A DNA stretch of 64,000 bases from Ancylobacter rudongensis. GTDB taxonomy: Bacteria; Pseudomonadota; Alphaproteobacteria; Rhizobiales; Xanthobacteraceae. The stretch covers positions 646,711 through 710,710 of the forward strand of contig NZ_FMTP01000002.1 of assembly GCF_900100155.1 (NCBI RefSeq), in the 5' to 3' direction. This document shows, in pieces, positions 1-9,923 of this stretch (within the stretch, counting starts at the first letter, position 1; each line of letters begins with the position of its first letter). The position numbers and the translations under genes were made by a program. The notes under the pieces are model-generated. The model saw nothing but the letters and a program-made list of their open reading frames with translations, ran no database searches and was not told where the DNA came from.

Positions 1-246
1 CAGCACCACCTCGGCGGTATTGCGGGCGGGCCGTGTGGTCGAGCCGCCGAAGATGACGTCGTCCATGCCCTCGGCGCGCATCGCCTTGTAGGAACTCTCG
101 CCCATTACCCAGCGCATCGCCTCGACAAGGTTGGACTTGCCGCAGCCATTCGGGCCCACAATGCCGGTGAGGCCGGGCTCGATCAGCATTTCCGTCGGCT
201 CGACAAAGGTCTTGAAGCCGGTAAGGCGCAGGCGGGTGAATTTCAT
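1..246 (-). CDS. smc: Chromosome segregation protein SMC, N-terminal fragment
   Basis: This is the first 82 codons of an SMC ATPase that runs off the left edge of the window. The start [17 protein letters not shown] and the Walker A motif GPNGCGKSN (about residues 30-38) are the classic SMC N-terminal signature. SMC forms the ring-shaped condensin that compacts and segregates the chromosome with ScpA and ScpB. In many rhizobia smc follows mutY, DUF721 and dsbA directly. Here FUSC, ccrM and csbD genes lie between them and smc points the other way. The identification is firm; the rest of the protein cannot be seen. Confidence 0.93.
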   Translation of the reverse strand, partial: MKFTRLRLTGFKTFVEPTEMLIEPGLTGIVGPNGCGKSNLVEAMRWVMGESSYKAMRAEGMDDVIFGGSTTRPARNTAEVVL

Positions 247-352
247 GAGCCTAGGGTGCCGCCCGCCAGCCACAAGTTCAAGTGGCGTGAGCGGCTCGAT
301 CCACGACATGTTGCGGTTTGCAGCCTCATTTGCGCGCTTCCCCGCGTGCCGG

Positions 353-1447
353 TCAGACCGGCTGCCAGCCCAGCCACCGGCGCAGGCGCGCATTGACCAT
401 CAGCGCCGCCAGCGCGAAAGCGCAGCCCAGCGTGACATCCGCCACCCGGTCGGCGGCGGCGTGGATGGGTACGGCCATCAGCGTGCCGACGAGCTGCAGC
501 AGCAGGATGATAAACGCCGCCATTGCAGCCATGCCTAGCGCGCCGTGCAGGCGCTGCCCCGGCCAGCGCACCAGTGCCGCAAGAGTCAGGCCGGTCATCA
601 GCCCGGCCGGCGAGGTGACCAACGCGCCGTAGATAAAGGCCGCGCCCGCCCCGAGCACCGTGCCGAGCACCAGATCGACCATCATCCGGCGGCTGAAATG
701 GGTGTCGTCGCGCAGCACGATCACCACCGCGAACACCGCCCAGTGCGGGTGTGGCAGGCCGAGCAGGCGGCCCACCAGAAAGGACGCCGCTACCGCCACC
801 GACACAATGCCGGCGAAGAGCAGCCGCTCCCCCCTCGTCGCGCGCAGATGCACGGCTATGGCGGAGAGCGTCGGCGCGGTCGACGCCCGCCGAAGGCCGG
901 TCATCACGTCCCACCCCACCGACACCAGCCAGGCATAGGCGGCGAAGATGGCCATCACACCGACATCGCCGGGCAGGAAGGGCACGTCGAGCGCGGCGAT
1001 GGCGGTGGCGAGGCAAAAGAAGCGCGCGGCAAAAGCGGCGCTTGGATGCACCGCCTCCACCAGCGCATAGAGCGCGGCGGTGGCCACCAGCGCGATCGCT
1101 GTCAGCCACAGATGGCCGGCCACGAGCGCACCAAGCATGGCGCCAGCCAGAACCACAAGGCCAGCCGTCGCAAACAGTGCCGCGCGTTGCCGGGCGGTAC
1201 CGCCGGTGTCGAGCGTGAATCCGAGGATGCAGGTGAGCAGCGCATAGCCAACCCAGTAATTCTGATGCAGCGACAGCCCCGCCGCCATCGGCGCCATCAC
1301 CGTTGCGGTGAAGCGCAGCGAGCGGCCGAGCAGCCCGTCGCCATGCCAGCGCGGCAGGCCTTCGGCCATCGGGCGGGACGAGCCTGGCTGCGACGGGCTG
1401 ACGGGCGAGTTTGCCGACGATATCGATGAATGCAGTTTTGGCGGCAT
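353..1447 (-). CDS. FUSC-family integral membrane protein (putative aromatic acid/efflux-type)
   Basis: A 364-residue protein with a short hydrophilic N-terminus followed by two blocks of closely spaced hydrophobic segments (roughly residues 45-175 and 205-355). The segment [16 protein letters not shown] just after the second block begins resembles the fusaric-acid-resistance (FUSC/YccC) membrane domain, whose members are thought to move aromatic acids or related compounds. The protein is shorter than the two-part AaeB pumps, so it may be a half-size FUSC_2 type. It is divergent from ccrM with an 85-bp gap. The substrate cannot be told from sequence. Confidence 0.72.
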   Translation of the reverse strand: MPPKLHSSISSANSPVSPSQPGSSRPMAEGLPRWHGDGLLGRSLRFTATVMAPMAAGLSLHQNYWVGYALLTCILGFTLDTGGTARQRAALFATAGLVVLAGAMLGALVAGHLWLTAIALVATAALYALVEAVHPSAAFAARFFCLATAIAALDVPFLPGDVGVMAIFAAYAWLVSVGWDVMTGLRRASTAPTLSAIAVHLRATRGERLLFAGIVSVAVAASFLVGRLLGLPHPHWAVFAVVIVLRDDTHFSRRMMVDLVLGTVLGAGAAFIYGALVTSPAGLMTGLTLAALVRWPGQRLHGALGMAAMAAFIILLLQLVGTLMAVPIHAAADRVADVTLGCAFALAALMVNARLRRWLGWQPV

Positions 1448-1449
1448 CG

Positions 1450-1468
1450 CTTTACCCGGTCTTTACCC
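1450..1468 (+). promoter_or_regulatory. CTTTACCC direct repeat upstream of ccrM, degenerate CtrA-like box
   Basis: CTTTACCC occurs twice with an 11-bp period (1450-1457 and 1461-1468). Read as half-sites it gives TTTA-N7-TTTA, one mismatch per half from the CtrA full site TTAA-N7-TTAA. It lies 65-83 bases before the ccrM start, in the only gap between ccrM and the divergent FUSC gene. CtrA control of ccrM is known in other alphaproteobacteria; here it is inference. Confidence 0.35.
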
Positions 1469-1520
1469 TGTCCGGCGGAGATTGTGGATACACGAGTTCC
1501 GTTGCATCCGTTACGAGTAG

Positions 1521-2708
<1,188 letters not shown>

Positions 2709-2740
2709 GCCGATATCCTTTGCTAGTGGCGCCCGGGAAT

Positions 2741-2768
2741 GAAAAAGGCCGCCCGGGAGGGCGGCCTT
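2741..2768 (-). terminator. Rho-independent terminator of the csbD-like gene
   Basis: A perfect 10-bp GC-rich stem (2745-2754 with 2759-2768) closes a 4-base loop. Read on the minus strand it is followed by a run of T (TTTTTC), so it terminates the csbD-like gene. It may also stop ccrM transcripts from the other side, 33 bases after the ccrM stop. Confidence 0.8.
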
Positions 2769-2789
2769 GTCCTAGGCGATCGCTGGTGG

Positions 2790-2978
2790 TCAGAGGTTGC
2801 CGGCCTTCTTGACCTGCTCCTTGACTTCACCCTTGGCCTGCTGGGCCTCACCCTTGAGCTCCTGCACCTTGCCTTCGGCCTGAAGACGCTCGGAATCGGT
2901 CATCTTGCCGACACCCTGTTTCACATTGCCCATGGCCTCGTTGCCCATACCCTTGGCCTTGTCCATCGTGCTACCCAT
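2790..2978 (-). CDS. CsbD-family small stress protein
   Basis: A 62-residue, highly charged protein rich in Lys, Glu and Gly, with the repeated KxxGxxxxxxGxxxx pattern typical of CsbD (for example VKQGVGKMTDSERLQAEGK). CsbD proteins are abundant under general stress in many bacteria, but their function is unknown. An ATG three codons upstream (2987) is also possible. I chose 2978 because the AGGAG sequence touches the upstream ATG directly but sits 9 bases from this one. The gene lies 91 bases downstream of mutY on the same strand and ends in a clear terminator. Confidence 0.82.
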   Translation of the reverse strand: MGSTMDKAKGMGNEAMGNVKQGVGKMTDSERLQAEGKVQELKGEAQQAKGEVKEQVKKAGNL

Positions 2979-3069
2979 GGTCGTCATCTCCTGTTTGATC
3001 CGCTCGTTCGCGGCTTGCAGGAATAACGAGCAAGGCGTCTGAAGGTTCATTCTGGGCCCGCCAAAACCG

Positions 3070-4140
3070 CTAGGCGTAGGCAAGCACCTTGCGCATGACG
3101 CTTGGAAACGCCTCGTCATCGAAGCCGCTCGGCAATACCCAGCGATGTCCATCCGGGGCGAGGGCGTCGGCCGACACCTCGGCTCGCCACAACTGCAGCT
3201 CCAGCGCAAAATGGCTGAACACATGGGTGACGGTGGCGTTGAGCGCGGTCCACGACACCTTGAAGGGGGCGTGAGCGGAGGGGTGCGCGCTGCCGCCGCT
3301 CTCCCAAGGAGTGGAAGGCACCTCGGTCATCCCTCCAAGCAGCCCCTTGGGCGAACGCGAGCGCACCAGCACGGCGCCATCCGCCCGCACAGCGAGGAAG
3401 GCGACACCCTGGCGGGTCGGGCGCGCCGCCTTCGCTGCCTTGACCGGGTAGCGCTCGGGCGCGCCCTCGGCACGTGCGGCACAGGGGTTCTGCCAGGGGC
3501 ACAGGGCGCAGGCGGGCTTGCGCGGCGTGCAGATGGTGGCGCCAAGGTCCATCATCGCCTGGGCGAAATCGCCATGACGCGCCGGTGGCAACAAGGTGAG
3601 TGCCAGCGCCTGAAGCTTCTGCCGTGCTTTAGGGAGAGGGTCAGCCACCGCGAACAGCCGCGCCACCACCCGCTCCCAATTGCCGTCAACCGGCGCGGCG
3701 CTGCGCTCGAAGGCGATGGCGGCGATCGCGGCGGCCGTATAGGGGCCGATGCCCGGCAGCGCGAGAAGCGCCGCCTCATCGGCCGGAAACTGCCCGCCGT
3801 GGCGCTCAGCCACCGCCTTGGCACAGGCATGGAGATTGCGCGCGCGGGCGTAGTAACCGAGGCCAGCCCAGGCGGAGAGCACCTCTTCCAGCGGCGCGCC
3901 AGCCAGCGCATGCACATCCGGCCAGCGGCGCAGGAAGGCGGCGTAATAGGGCGCGACCGTCACCACCGTGGTCTGCTGCAGCATGATTTCCGACAGGAAC
4001 ACCCGGTAGGGGTCCTGCCGTTCGCCGGGCGGGGCCCGCCAGGGCAGGCGGCGCCGGTGGCGATCATACCAGGCGAGCAGCGCGGCAGGATTGGGGCGCG
4101 AAAGCGCGTCGGCGGTGGCTGGATTGGCGGCGGCAGGCAT
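3070..4140 (-). CDS. mutY: A/G-specific adenine DNA glycosylase MutY
   Basis: A 356-residue MutY. Visible landmarks are the catalytic Glu in SEIMLQQT (E51), the helix-hairpin-helix LPGIGPYTAAAI (128-139), the catalytic Asp in VDGN (D152), and the 4Fe-4S ligands C204-X6-C211-X2-C214-X5-C220. The C-terminal third is a MutT-like domain that reads 8-oxoG, including the segment ending WVLPSG. The enzyme removes adenine mispaired with 8-oxoguanine. It is divergent from the DUF721 gene with a 62-bp gap, an arrangement common in rhizobia. Confidence 0.95.
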   Translation of the reverse strand: MPAAANPATADALSRPNPAALLAWYDRHRRRLPWRAPPGERQDPYRVFLSEIMLQQTTVVTVAPYYAAFLRRWPDVHALAGAPLEEVLSAWAGLGYYARARNLHACAKAVAERHGGQFPADEAALLALPGIGPYTAAAIAAIAFERSAAPVDGNWERVVARLFAVADPLPKARQKLQALALTLLPPARHGDFAQAMMDLGATICTPRKPACALCPWQNPCAARAEGAPERYPVKAAKAARPTRQGVAFLAVRADGAVLVRSRSPKGLLGGMTEVPSTPWESGGSAHPSAHAPFKVSWTALNATVTHVFSHFALELQLWRAEVSADALAPDGHRWVLPSGFDDEAFPSVMRKVLAYA

Positions 4141-4202
4141 GCGATCCTCAGGAACAATGCCCGTACCGTGGCCGTATCGGCGACGCCGGGCAAGACGAGA
4201 TT

Positions 4203-4754
4203 ATGATGGCCCCCCGCTCCCGTCCCCGCCCGCTCGCCGACCTGATCGACGCCACCATCGCCGAGAGTTGCCGCAAGCGCGGCCTCGCCTCAGTGGAGAT
4301 CGTCACCCGCTGGGCCGACATTGTCGGCGAGGCGCTGGCGGCGCGCGCGATGCCGATCAAGCTCGCCTGGCCCCCGCGGCCGGACAGCGTCGAGCCGGGC
4401 GTGCTGCATGTGCGGGTCGAAGGCGGCTTTGCCATCGAACTGCAGCACGACGCGCCAATCGTGATCGACCGGGTGAACCGCTATTTCGGCTGGCGCTGCA
4501 TCGGCCGACTGGCGCTCAAGCAGGGGCCGGTGCCGCGCCCGCGCCCGCGCTTCCGCTTTCGGGAGCCCAATGCGACGGAGTGCGGTGCCGCCCAGCAGCG
4601 AATCGCGGCCGTCGCCGGCGCGTTCGAGGATGAGGCACTGGCCACCGCCCTGGCCCGGCTCGGCGCGCTGGTGGCGCGCGAGACACGCGACAAAGGTGAC
4701 TGCAACAGTGGTGATAGCAGCCGTGGCAATCGACCCGGTTTCACGCAGCGGTGA
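4203..4754 (+). CDS. DUF721 / DciA-like protein
   Basis: A 183-residue protein whose first 110 residues match the DUF721 fold, with a WADIVGEALAARAMP core followed by a hydrophobic strand region (VLHVRVEGGFAIELQH) and a NRYFGW segment. Some DUF721 proteins are DciA, the loader of the replicative helicase DnaB. The C-terminal 70 residues are Pro/Arg-rich then Ala-rich and look disordered. It is divergent from mutY and 120 bases upstream of the dsbA-like gene. DciA function is likely by family but not proven by a motif. Confidence 0.75.
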   Translation: MMAPRSRPRPLADLIDATIAESCRKRGLASVEIVTRWADIVGEALAARAMPIKLAWPPRPDSVEPGVLHVRVEGGFAIELQHDAPIVIDRVNRYFGWRCIGRLALKQGPVPRPRPRFRFREPNATECGAAQQRIAAVAGAFEDEALATALARLGALVARETRDKGDCNSGDSSRGNRPGFTQR

Positions 4755-4874
4755 GGCACGCGGCGGCAGCGCCCCGTTGCCAGGACGTCGCGTGGGCTGT
4801 AGGCGCTAGAGACAGACACAAGACACAGGCATTCAAGGCCGGCGGGAACGCCCGGCTGCTTCTGGAGACCGACA

Positions 4875-5531
4875 ATGATCGACCGCCGTCGCTTCCTCGA
4901 AGGTATAGGCGCCCTCGCCCTCACCCTTGCCGCCTTCAAGACGCTTGGCGGCAGCCTGATCGGCCGCGCCGAGGCGCAGACGGTTGATACCGAGAAGCTG
5001 ATGGCGCCGGGCGCCCTGCCCGACCAGGTACTCGGCAAGGCCGACGCGCCCGTCACGATCGTCGAATATGCCTCGATGACCTGCGGCCACTGCGCGCATT
5101 TCCATGAGACCACCTATCCGGTGCTCAAGGAGAAATACATCGACACCGGCAAGGTGCGCTTCATCCTGCGCGAGTTCCCGCTCGACATCGTCGCCAAGGC
5201 CGCCTTCATGCTCGCGCGCTGCGGCGGCGAGGGCAAATATTACCCGATGACCGACACGCTGTTCGAGACCCAGAAGAACTGGGCGTTCTCGAACAACCCG
5301 GCGCAGGCGCTCCTCGCCATCGCCAAGCAGAGCGGTATGACCGAGGAACAGTTCAACGCCTGCCTCAACGACACCAAGCTGGCCGGCCAGATCGACGAGG
5401 TCGCCAAGCGCGGTGCCGAACTCGGCATCGATTCCACCCCCACTTTCTTCATCAACGGCAAGAAGGTGTCCGGCGCACTGAGCCCCGAGCAGCTCGACAA
5501 GGAACTGGCGCCGCTGCTCGGCGCTAACTGA
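4875..5531 (+). CDS. DsbA-family thiol:disulfide oxidoreductase with Tat-like leader
   Basis: A 218-residue periplasmic thioredoxin-fold protein. The leader begins MIDRRRFLEG, which fits the twin-arginine pattern RRxFL, followed by a hydrophobic stretch and an AEA cleavage region near residue 34. The redox motif is CGHC (C70, C73) and the cis-proline loop is STPT (P189). The fold matches the DsbA/Com1-like type common in rhizobia beside mutY and smc. It probably oxidises or isomerises disulfides of exported proteins. The Tat-like leader suggests export after folding, which is inference. Confidence 0.88.
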   Translation: MIDRRRFLEGIGALALTLAAFKTLGGSLIGRAEAQTVDTEKLMAPGALPDQVLGKADAPVTIVEYASMTCGHCAHFHETTYPVLKEKYIDTGKVRFILREFPLDIVAKAAFMLARCGGEGKYYPMTDTLFETQKNWAFSNNPAQALLAIAKQSGMTEEQFNACLNDTKLAGQIDEVAKRGAELGIDSTPTFFINGKKVSGALSPEQLDKELAPLLGAN

Positions 5532-5563
5532 AGCCCGACCATCGCAGTTCGCTGCCCGTTCGG

Positions 5564-5588
5564 CCCCGGCGCATGAGCCGCGCCGGGG
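5564..5588 (+). terminator. Hairpin downstream of the dsbA-like gene
   Basis: A perfect 9-bp stem, CCCCGGCGC with GCGCCGGGG, closes a 7-base loop 33 bases after the stop codon. No T run follows, so it may act as a Rho-dependent or RNA-stabilising end. Nothing else is evident in 5532-5781. Confidence 0.5.
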
Positions 5589-5781
5589 TGACCACGTATG
5601 ATCCCACAGGCCAAGCGGCCGGAAGGCGCAGCCGCGCCGGCGGCACGCAGTTGTGCTGGACGCCTCCGGCCCCCGAGCCACGCCGGCTGCGCACAGCCGA
5701 CGCTCTTCCGCCTCCCCCGCAGCGAACCGCTCCAGTAGCTCGCGCGCCCGACGCGCACGCCCTGCCGGTGAGGCCTCACCG

Positions 5782-6306
5782 TCACTCCGGCAGCACGATG
5801 CGGCCGGCGGCGTCGAAGGGAAAGCCGGGATTGTGGGCGATCTCCCAAGGGTGGCCGTCGGGATCGGCGACATAGCCTGAATAGCCGCCCCAGAAGGTCG
5901 GCTGCGCCGGGCGCAGCGCCCGCCCTCCCGCCGCCACGGCGCGGATCAGCGTGGTGTCCACCTCCGACCGGCTCGCCCGGTTGCAGGCCAGCGCGATGCC
6001 GCCGAACGCCCCCGGGCGGCCCGCCAGCACGCCGGCATCGGCGGCAAGTTCCGTACGCGGATAGAGCGAGAGAACCACGCCGCCGGCATCGAAGAAGGCA
6101 GCACCCGTGGCCTCCTTCACCCGCCGCTCCAGCCCGAGCGCCTCATAGAACGCCACCGCCCGCTTCAGGTCGGCAACGCCGAGCGTCACCAGCGAGAGGC
6201 GCAGCGGTGGCAGTGTGCGCGTCGCCGCCTTCGGCTCGGACCCTGGAACATATGCCGCCGCGCAGGCTTCCGTCTCGCCCCGTTCCATACCGTCCTGCCC
6301 GCTCAT
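5782..6306 (-). CDS. VOC-family protein (glyoxalase/bleomycin-resistance fold)
   Basis: A 174-residue single-domain VOC protein. After about 30 variable residues comes the first beta-alpha-beta-beta-beta unit (LSLVTLGVADLKRAVAFYEAL), then the second ending in GYVADPDGHPWEIAHN, the usual C-terminal VOC signature that carries a metal-ligand Glu. Substrates of this family range from glyoxal adducts to drugs; none can be assigned here. Its start overlaps the stop of the upstream radical SAM gene by 4 bases (ATGA), so the two are co-transcribed. Confidence 0.8.
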   Translation of the reverse strand: MSGQDGMERGETEACAAAYVPGSEPKAATRTLPPLRLSLVTLGVADLKRAVAFYEALGLERRVKEATGAAFFDAGGVVLSLYPRTELAADAGVLAGRPGAFGGIALACNRASRSEVDTTLIRAVAAGGRALRPAQPTFWGGYSGYVADPDGHPWEIAHNPGFPFDAAGRIVLPE

Positions 6307-7565
6307 ATGCCCTCTCCGAACAACGACAATTGCTCGCCCTTCTGCGGCGGGCGGGTGAAATGGCGGGTGGTCAGGCGGGTATGGCGGCGGTTGAGCCCGA
6401 GCCGCTCCGCCGCGATCTCGAAGCGCCGCGCCAGAGTCCAGGCATAGGGGCCGGTGCCGGTCATGCGCTGGCCGAAGGTGGAATCATATTCGCGCCCGCC
6501 ATGCAGTTCCTTCAGCAGCGAGAGCACATGGCGGTAGCGGTCGGGGAAATGAGTAAGCAGCCATTCACGAAAAAGGTCGCGGATTTCCAGCGGCACCCGC
6601 AGCATGACATAGCCGGCTTCCGTCGCGCCGGCCGCCACCGCCGCATCTAGGATGCGCTCCAATTCCGCATCGGTGACGGCAGGAATCACCGGCGCGACCA
6701 GAACGGCGGTCGGCACGCCGGCTTCGGACAGCCGGCGCAGCGTGTCCAGCCGCCGCGACGGTGTCGCCGCGCGCGGTTCCATGATCCGCGCCAGCTTGGC
6801 GTCGAGCGTGGTGATGGACAGCGCCACCTTCACCAGGCCCTTCTCCGCCATGGGGCCGAGAATATCGAAATCGCGCACCACCAGCGCCGATTTTGTGACG
6901 ATGCCGACCGGATGGCCGAAATCGCGCAGCACTTCGAGGATGCGCCGGGTCAACCGCCACTCGCGCTCGATCGGCTGGTAGCCGTCGGTATTGATGCCGA
7001 GCGCGATGGTACGCGGCTCATAGCCAGGCTTGGCGAGTTCCTTGGCCAGAAGCTCCGGCGCGTCCGGCTTGGCGAACAGCTTGGTCTCGAAATCCAGCCC
7101 GGCGGAAAGGCCCTGATAGGCGTGGGTCGGCCGGGCAAAACAGTAGACGCAGCCGTGCTCGCAGCCGCGATACGGATTGATCGAGCGGTCGAAGCCGACA
7201 TCGGGCGATTCATTGCGGTTGATGATGGTGCGCGGCTTCTCCACCGTCACACTGGTGCGGAACGGGGGCAGATCGTCCAGCCCCTGCCAGCCATCGTCGA
7301 AGCGCTCACGGCTGTGCGGCTCGAAGCGGCCCGCCGGATTGGAAAGAGCGCCGCGCCCGCGCCGCCGCTCGGCCTCCACCATCCAGTCTGGCATGGGCGC
7401 GGGCGCCACCGCGTCCATGTCCGACAGGCCGGCAAGGTCGCGGGCGGCCTCCGCACGCTCCAGCGCGCGGGCGTCGCGGCGCTGCTGCGCCAGCCGTCCC
7501 AGATGCCGGGGGGCAGAAGGGGGTGGTGGCGGGCCGGAGGGCCGATCGGGAGCGGGGCGTTGCAT
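6303..7565 (-). CDS. PA0069-family radical SAM protein
   Basis: A 420-residue protein with the radical SAM cysteine motif C135-X3-C139-X2-C142 in YRGCEHGCVYCFARPTH, preceded by the typical INPYRGCEHGC approach. Later elements (GINTDGYQPIER, IVTKSALVVRDFD) match the PA0069/SplB-like family of unknown function. A longer in-frame start exists, but the ATG at 7565 gives the start MQRPAPDRP and avoids the upstream gene's region. The N-terminus is Pro/Arg-rich. It is the first gene of a two-gene unit with the VOC protein. The reaction is unknown. Confidence 0.85.
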   Translation of the reverse strand: MQRPAPDRPSGPPPPPSAPRHLGRLAQQRRDARALERAEAARDLAGLSDMDAVAPAPMPDWMVEAERRRGRGALSNPAGRFEPHSRERFDDGWQGLDDLPPFRTSVTVEKPRTIINRNESPDVGFDRSINPYRGCEHGCVYCFARPTHAYQGLSAGLDFETKLFAKPDAPELLAKELAKPGYEPRTIALGINTDGYQPIEREWRLTRRILEVLRDFGHPVGIVTKSALVVRDFDILGPMAEKGLVKVALSITTLDAKLARIMEPRAATPSRRLDTLRRLSEAGVPTAVLVAPVIPAVTDAELERILDAAVAAGATEAGYVMLRVPLEIRDLFREWLLTHFPDRYRHVLSLLKELHGGREYDSTFGQRMTGTGPYAWTLARRFEIAAERLGLNRRHTRLTTRHFTRPPQKGEQLSLFGEGI

Positions 7566-7735
7566 AATGGAATCTCTAGCGCAGCCAATAGAACATATCA
7601 AGAACATTGACCGAATTGCGACAGCCGGGCTGTACGGGCGCAAGACGGTGCGATAGGCAGGAAAAGCTCTCTCCATCAGGCTCGGGGCAGCTCCCCGGCC
7701 TTCTCCAGACCCAGATCATCAAGGGTGTCCGCGGC

Positions 7736-8323
7736 GTGATCTCGGTCGTCATTCCTACAGGTTCGGGCGCCAAGCGGCTGATTCCCACCCTCGCCTCGCT
7801 CGTGCCGGGCGCCGCCGCAGGGCTGGTGCGTGAAGTGCTGCTCGTCGATTCTGCCCCGTCCGGCGACGTCGCGGAGATCGCCGACGCCGCGGGATGCGAG
7901 TATCTGGCTGGCCCGGCCGATCATGGTGCAAGGCTGCGCCAGGGCGCGGCAGCGGCGCGGGCCTCCTGGTTGCTGTTTCTGGAACCGACGGGCCTCTTGC
8001 AGGAAGGTTGGGCACGCGAGGTGCGCAACTTCACCGATCAGGTCGAACGGACCGGGACCAGTGAGCGGCGGGCCGCCACCTTCCGGCTGGCTCTGGATGG
8101 CTTCGGCGTTTCGCCGCGGGTGAGGGAGGCGGCGGCGATGATGCGCCATGCCATTACCGGCCGTCCGCGCCCCGAACAGGGGTTACTGCTGCACCGCCGG
8201 CTTTATGAGGCGCTCGGCGGCCACACCCCCGGGCCCAACGCCAATCGGCGCCTGCTGGCGCGGGTCGGGCGCAAGCGGCTTATCCTGCTGCGCTCGCAGA
8301 TCCTGCTGCCGGAGGAAGGGTGA
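7736..8323 (+). CDS. Small family-2-like glycosyltransferase
   Basis: About 195 residues from a GTG start that yields VISVVIPTGSG, the usual beta-strand opening of GT-A glycosyltransferases. It continues with a short nucleotide-binding-type strand (EVLLVDSAPSGD) and WLLFLEPTGLLQEGW in the place of the DxD region. The DxD itself is replaced by EPT, so catalysis is uncertain. An AAGGG lies 10 bases before the GTG; upstream in-frame starts would overlap the promoter region of the divergent radical SAM gene. It is convergent with moaB. The acceptor and donor are unknown. Confidence 0.68.
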   Translation: MISVVIPTGSGAKRLIPTLASLVPGAAAGLVREVLLVDSAPSGDVAEIADAAGCEYLAGPADHGARLRQGAAAARASWLLFLEPTGLLQEGWAREVRNFTDQVERTGTSERRAATFRLALDGFGVSPRVREAAAMMRHAITGRPRPEQGLLLHRRLYEALGGHTPGPNANRRLLARVGRKRLILLRSQILLPEEG

Positions 8324-8350
8324 AGGTCAGCCGCTCCGCCGGCGCCAGGC

Positions 8351-8902
8351 TCAGCTAGGCGCGCGCAGCTTGCCGCGCTTGAGGTGCTCATCGAGCCGGG
8401 GAAGAATTTCGACGAAATTGCAGGGCTTGTGGCGGATGTCGAGCTGGTGGACGAGAATCTCGTCCCAGCCGTCGCGGCAGGCGCCGGGGGAGCCAGGCAG
8501 GCAGAAGATATAGGTTGAATTGGCGACGCCGGCAGTGGCGCGGCTCTGCAGGGTGGAGGTGCCGATCTTGCCGAAGGACACCATGTGGAACACGGTGGAG
8601 AAACCCTCCATGCGCTTCTCGAACAGCGGTTCCACCGCCTCCGGGGTCACGTCGCGGCCGGTGAAGCCGGTGCCGCCGGTGGTGATGACGACATCCACGT
8701 TCACATCGGCAACCCAGCCCGACACATGCGCGCGGATCGCCTCGACATCATCAGGCACGATGGCGCGGGCGGCGAGGTGGTGGCCGGCCTGCGCGATGCG
8801 CTCGACCAACGTATTTCCCGAGCGGTCATCCTCGGGTGTGCGGGTGTCAGAAATGGTCAGCACCGCGATGGAAAGCGGCACGAAGGCAATACCGGAACTC
8901 AT
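8351..8902 (-). CDS. moaB: Molybdenum cofactor biosynthesis protein MoaB
   Basis: A 183-residue MoaB/MogA-type protein. The TTGGTGFTGRDVTPEA motif is the molybdopterin-binding signature, and SDTRTPEDDRSG near the N-terminus is the second conserved patch. These proteins adenylylate molybdopterin before metal insertion. MoaB and MogA are hard to separate by eye; length and the FEKRMEGFSTVFHMVSFGKIG segment favour MoaB. No other moa or mob genes are nearby. Confidence 0.9.
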   Translation of the reverse strand: MSSGIAFVPLSIAVLTISDTRTPEDDRSGNTLVERIAQAGHHLAARAIVPDDVEAIRAHVSGWVADVNVDVVITTGGTGFTGRDVTPEAVEPLFEKRMEGFSTVFHMVSFGKIGTSTLQSRATAGVANSTYIFCLPGSPGACRDGWDEILVHQLDIRHKPCNFVEILPRLDEHLKRGKLRAPS

Positions 8903-8926
8903 GTCAGCCTCTCGGTAGGGCGGCCC

Positions 8927-9829
8927 TCAGATGGCCCCCTTGAAGGTGTTGCACTGCGCCAGCGAGCCTTTGTCGAGCCCCTGCTTAAACCACCTCACCC
9001 GCTGGGCAGAGGTGCCGTGGGTGAAACTATCGGGCACCACGTAACCCTGCTGCCGCTTCTGCAGGCGGTCGTCGCCGATGGCGGCGGCCGCATTCATCGC
9101 CTCCTCGATATCGCCGTCTTCGAGAATGCGCCACTGCGCATCGGCATGGTGCGCCCACACGCCGGCGAGGCAATCGGCCATCAGCTCGACACGCACCGAG
9201 AGGGCGTTGGCCTCGGTGCGCGAGGCCTGGCGCTGGCGCGCCTGCACCTGTTCCAGCAGGCCGATCTGGTTCTCCACATGGTGGCCGACCTCATGGGCGA
9301 TGACATAGGCGGCGGCAAAATCGCCCGGCGCTTTGAAGCGCTTGTTCAGCTCGGTGAAGAAGGCCGTGTCGAGATAGATTTTCTGGTCGCGGGGGCAATA
9401 GAACGGGCCGGTCGCGGAATCGGCCGAGCCGCAGGCCGAGCGGGTGCCGCCGGAAAACAGCACAAGGCCCGGCTGGCGGTAGGCCGAGCCCTCGCCCTTG
9501 AACAGCGGCGTCCACACATCCTCGGTCTGCGCCAGCACCACGGCGGCGAAATCGCCGAGCTTCTGATCCTCGGCGCTGAGTGTGCGCGCCGGTGCGTTTT
9601 GCCGCTGCGGTGATGCCTGCTGGCTGGTGCCGCTGCCATCGCCGAGCAGGATTTCGGCGCCGCCGATCAGCACCGCGGGGTTGATACCGGTGGCCCAGGC
9701 GATGAGGCCGACAATGATGAGCCCGCCTATGCCAAGCCCGCCGCGTCCCATCCCGCCACCGAGCCGACCGCCTCCGTGGCCGCGCCGATCCTCGACATTG
9801 CCGCTCCGGCGGAAATCTTCCCAACGCAT
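8927..9829 (-). CDS. YpfJ-family neutral zinc metallopeptidase
   Basis: A 300-residue protein. The Gly/Arg-rich N-terminus is followed by one membrane segment (about 33-50) and a disordered linker. The zinc-binding HEVGHH motif (179-184) sits in AYVIAHEVGHHVENQIG. The SACGSADSATGPFYCPRDQ segment is shared with YpfJ proteins. The ATG at 9829 is supported by a GGAGG 5 bases upstream. It is probably an inner-membrane-anchored peptidase; substrates are unknown. Confidence 0.87.
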   Translation of the reverse strand: MRWEDFRRSGNVEDRRGHGGGRLGGGMGRGGLGIGGLIIVGLIAWATGINPAVLIGGAEILLGDGSGTSQQASPQRQNAPARTLSAEDQKLGDFAAVVLAQTEDVWTPLFKGEGSAYRQPGLVLFSGGTRSACGSADSATGPFYCPRDQKIYLDTAFFTELNKRFKAPGDFAAAYVIAHEVGHHVENQIGLLEQVQARQRQASRTEANALSVRVELMADCLAGVWAHHADAQWRILEDGDIEEAMNAAAAIGDDRLQKRQQGYVVPDSFTHGTSAQRVRWFKQGLDKGSLAQCNTFKGAI

Positions 9830-9923
9830 CCCAACCTCCGCCGACCGCCTGCTGCCACGGCGCGAGTGTGAAACACCTCCGCCGTGGCAGCAATGCACCG
9901 GGAGGCATCCGGTTCCGCCGCGC

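Noticed and set aside
2739..3026. 95-residue frame opposite the csbD-like gene
   Set aside because: It is leucine-rich shadow sequence; the minus strand has a proper CsbD pattern, ribosome-binding site and terminator.
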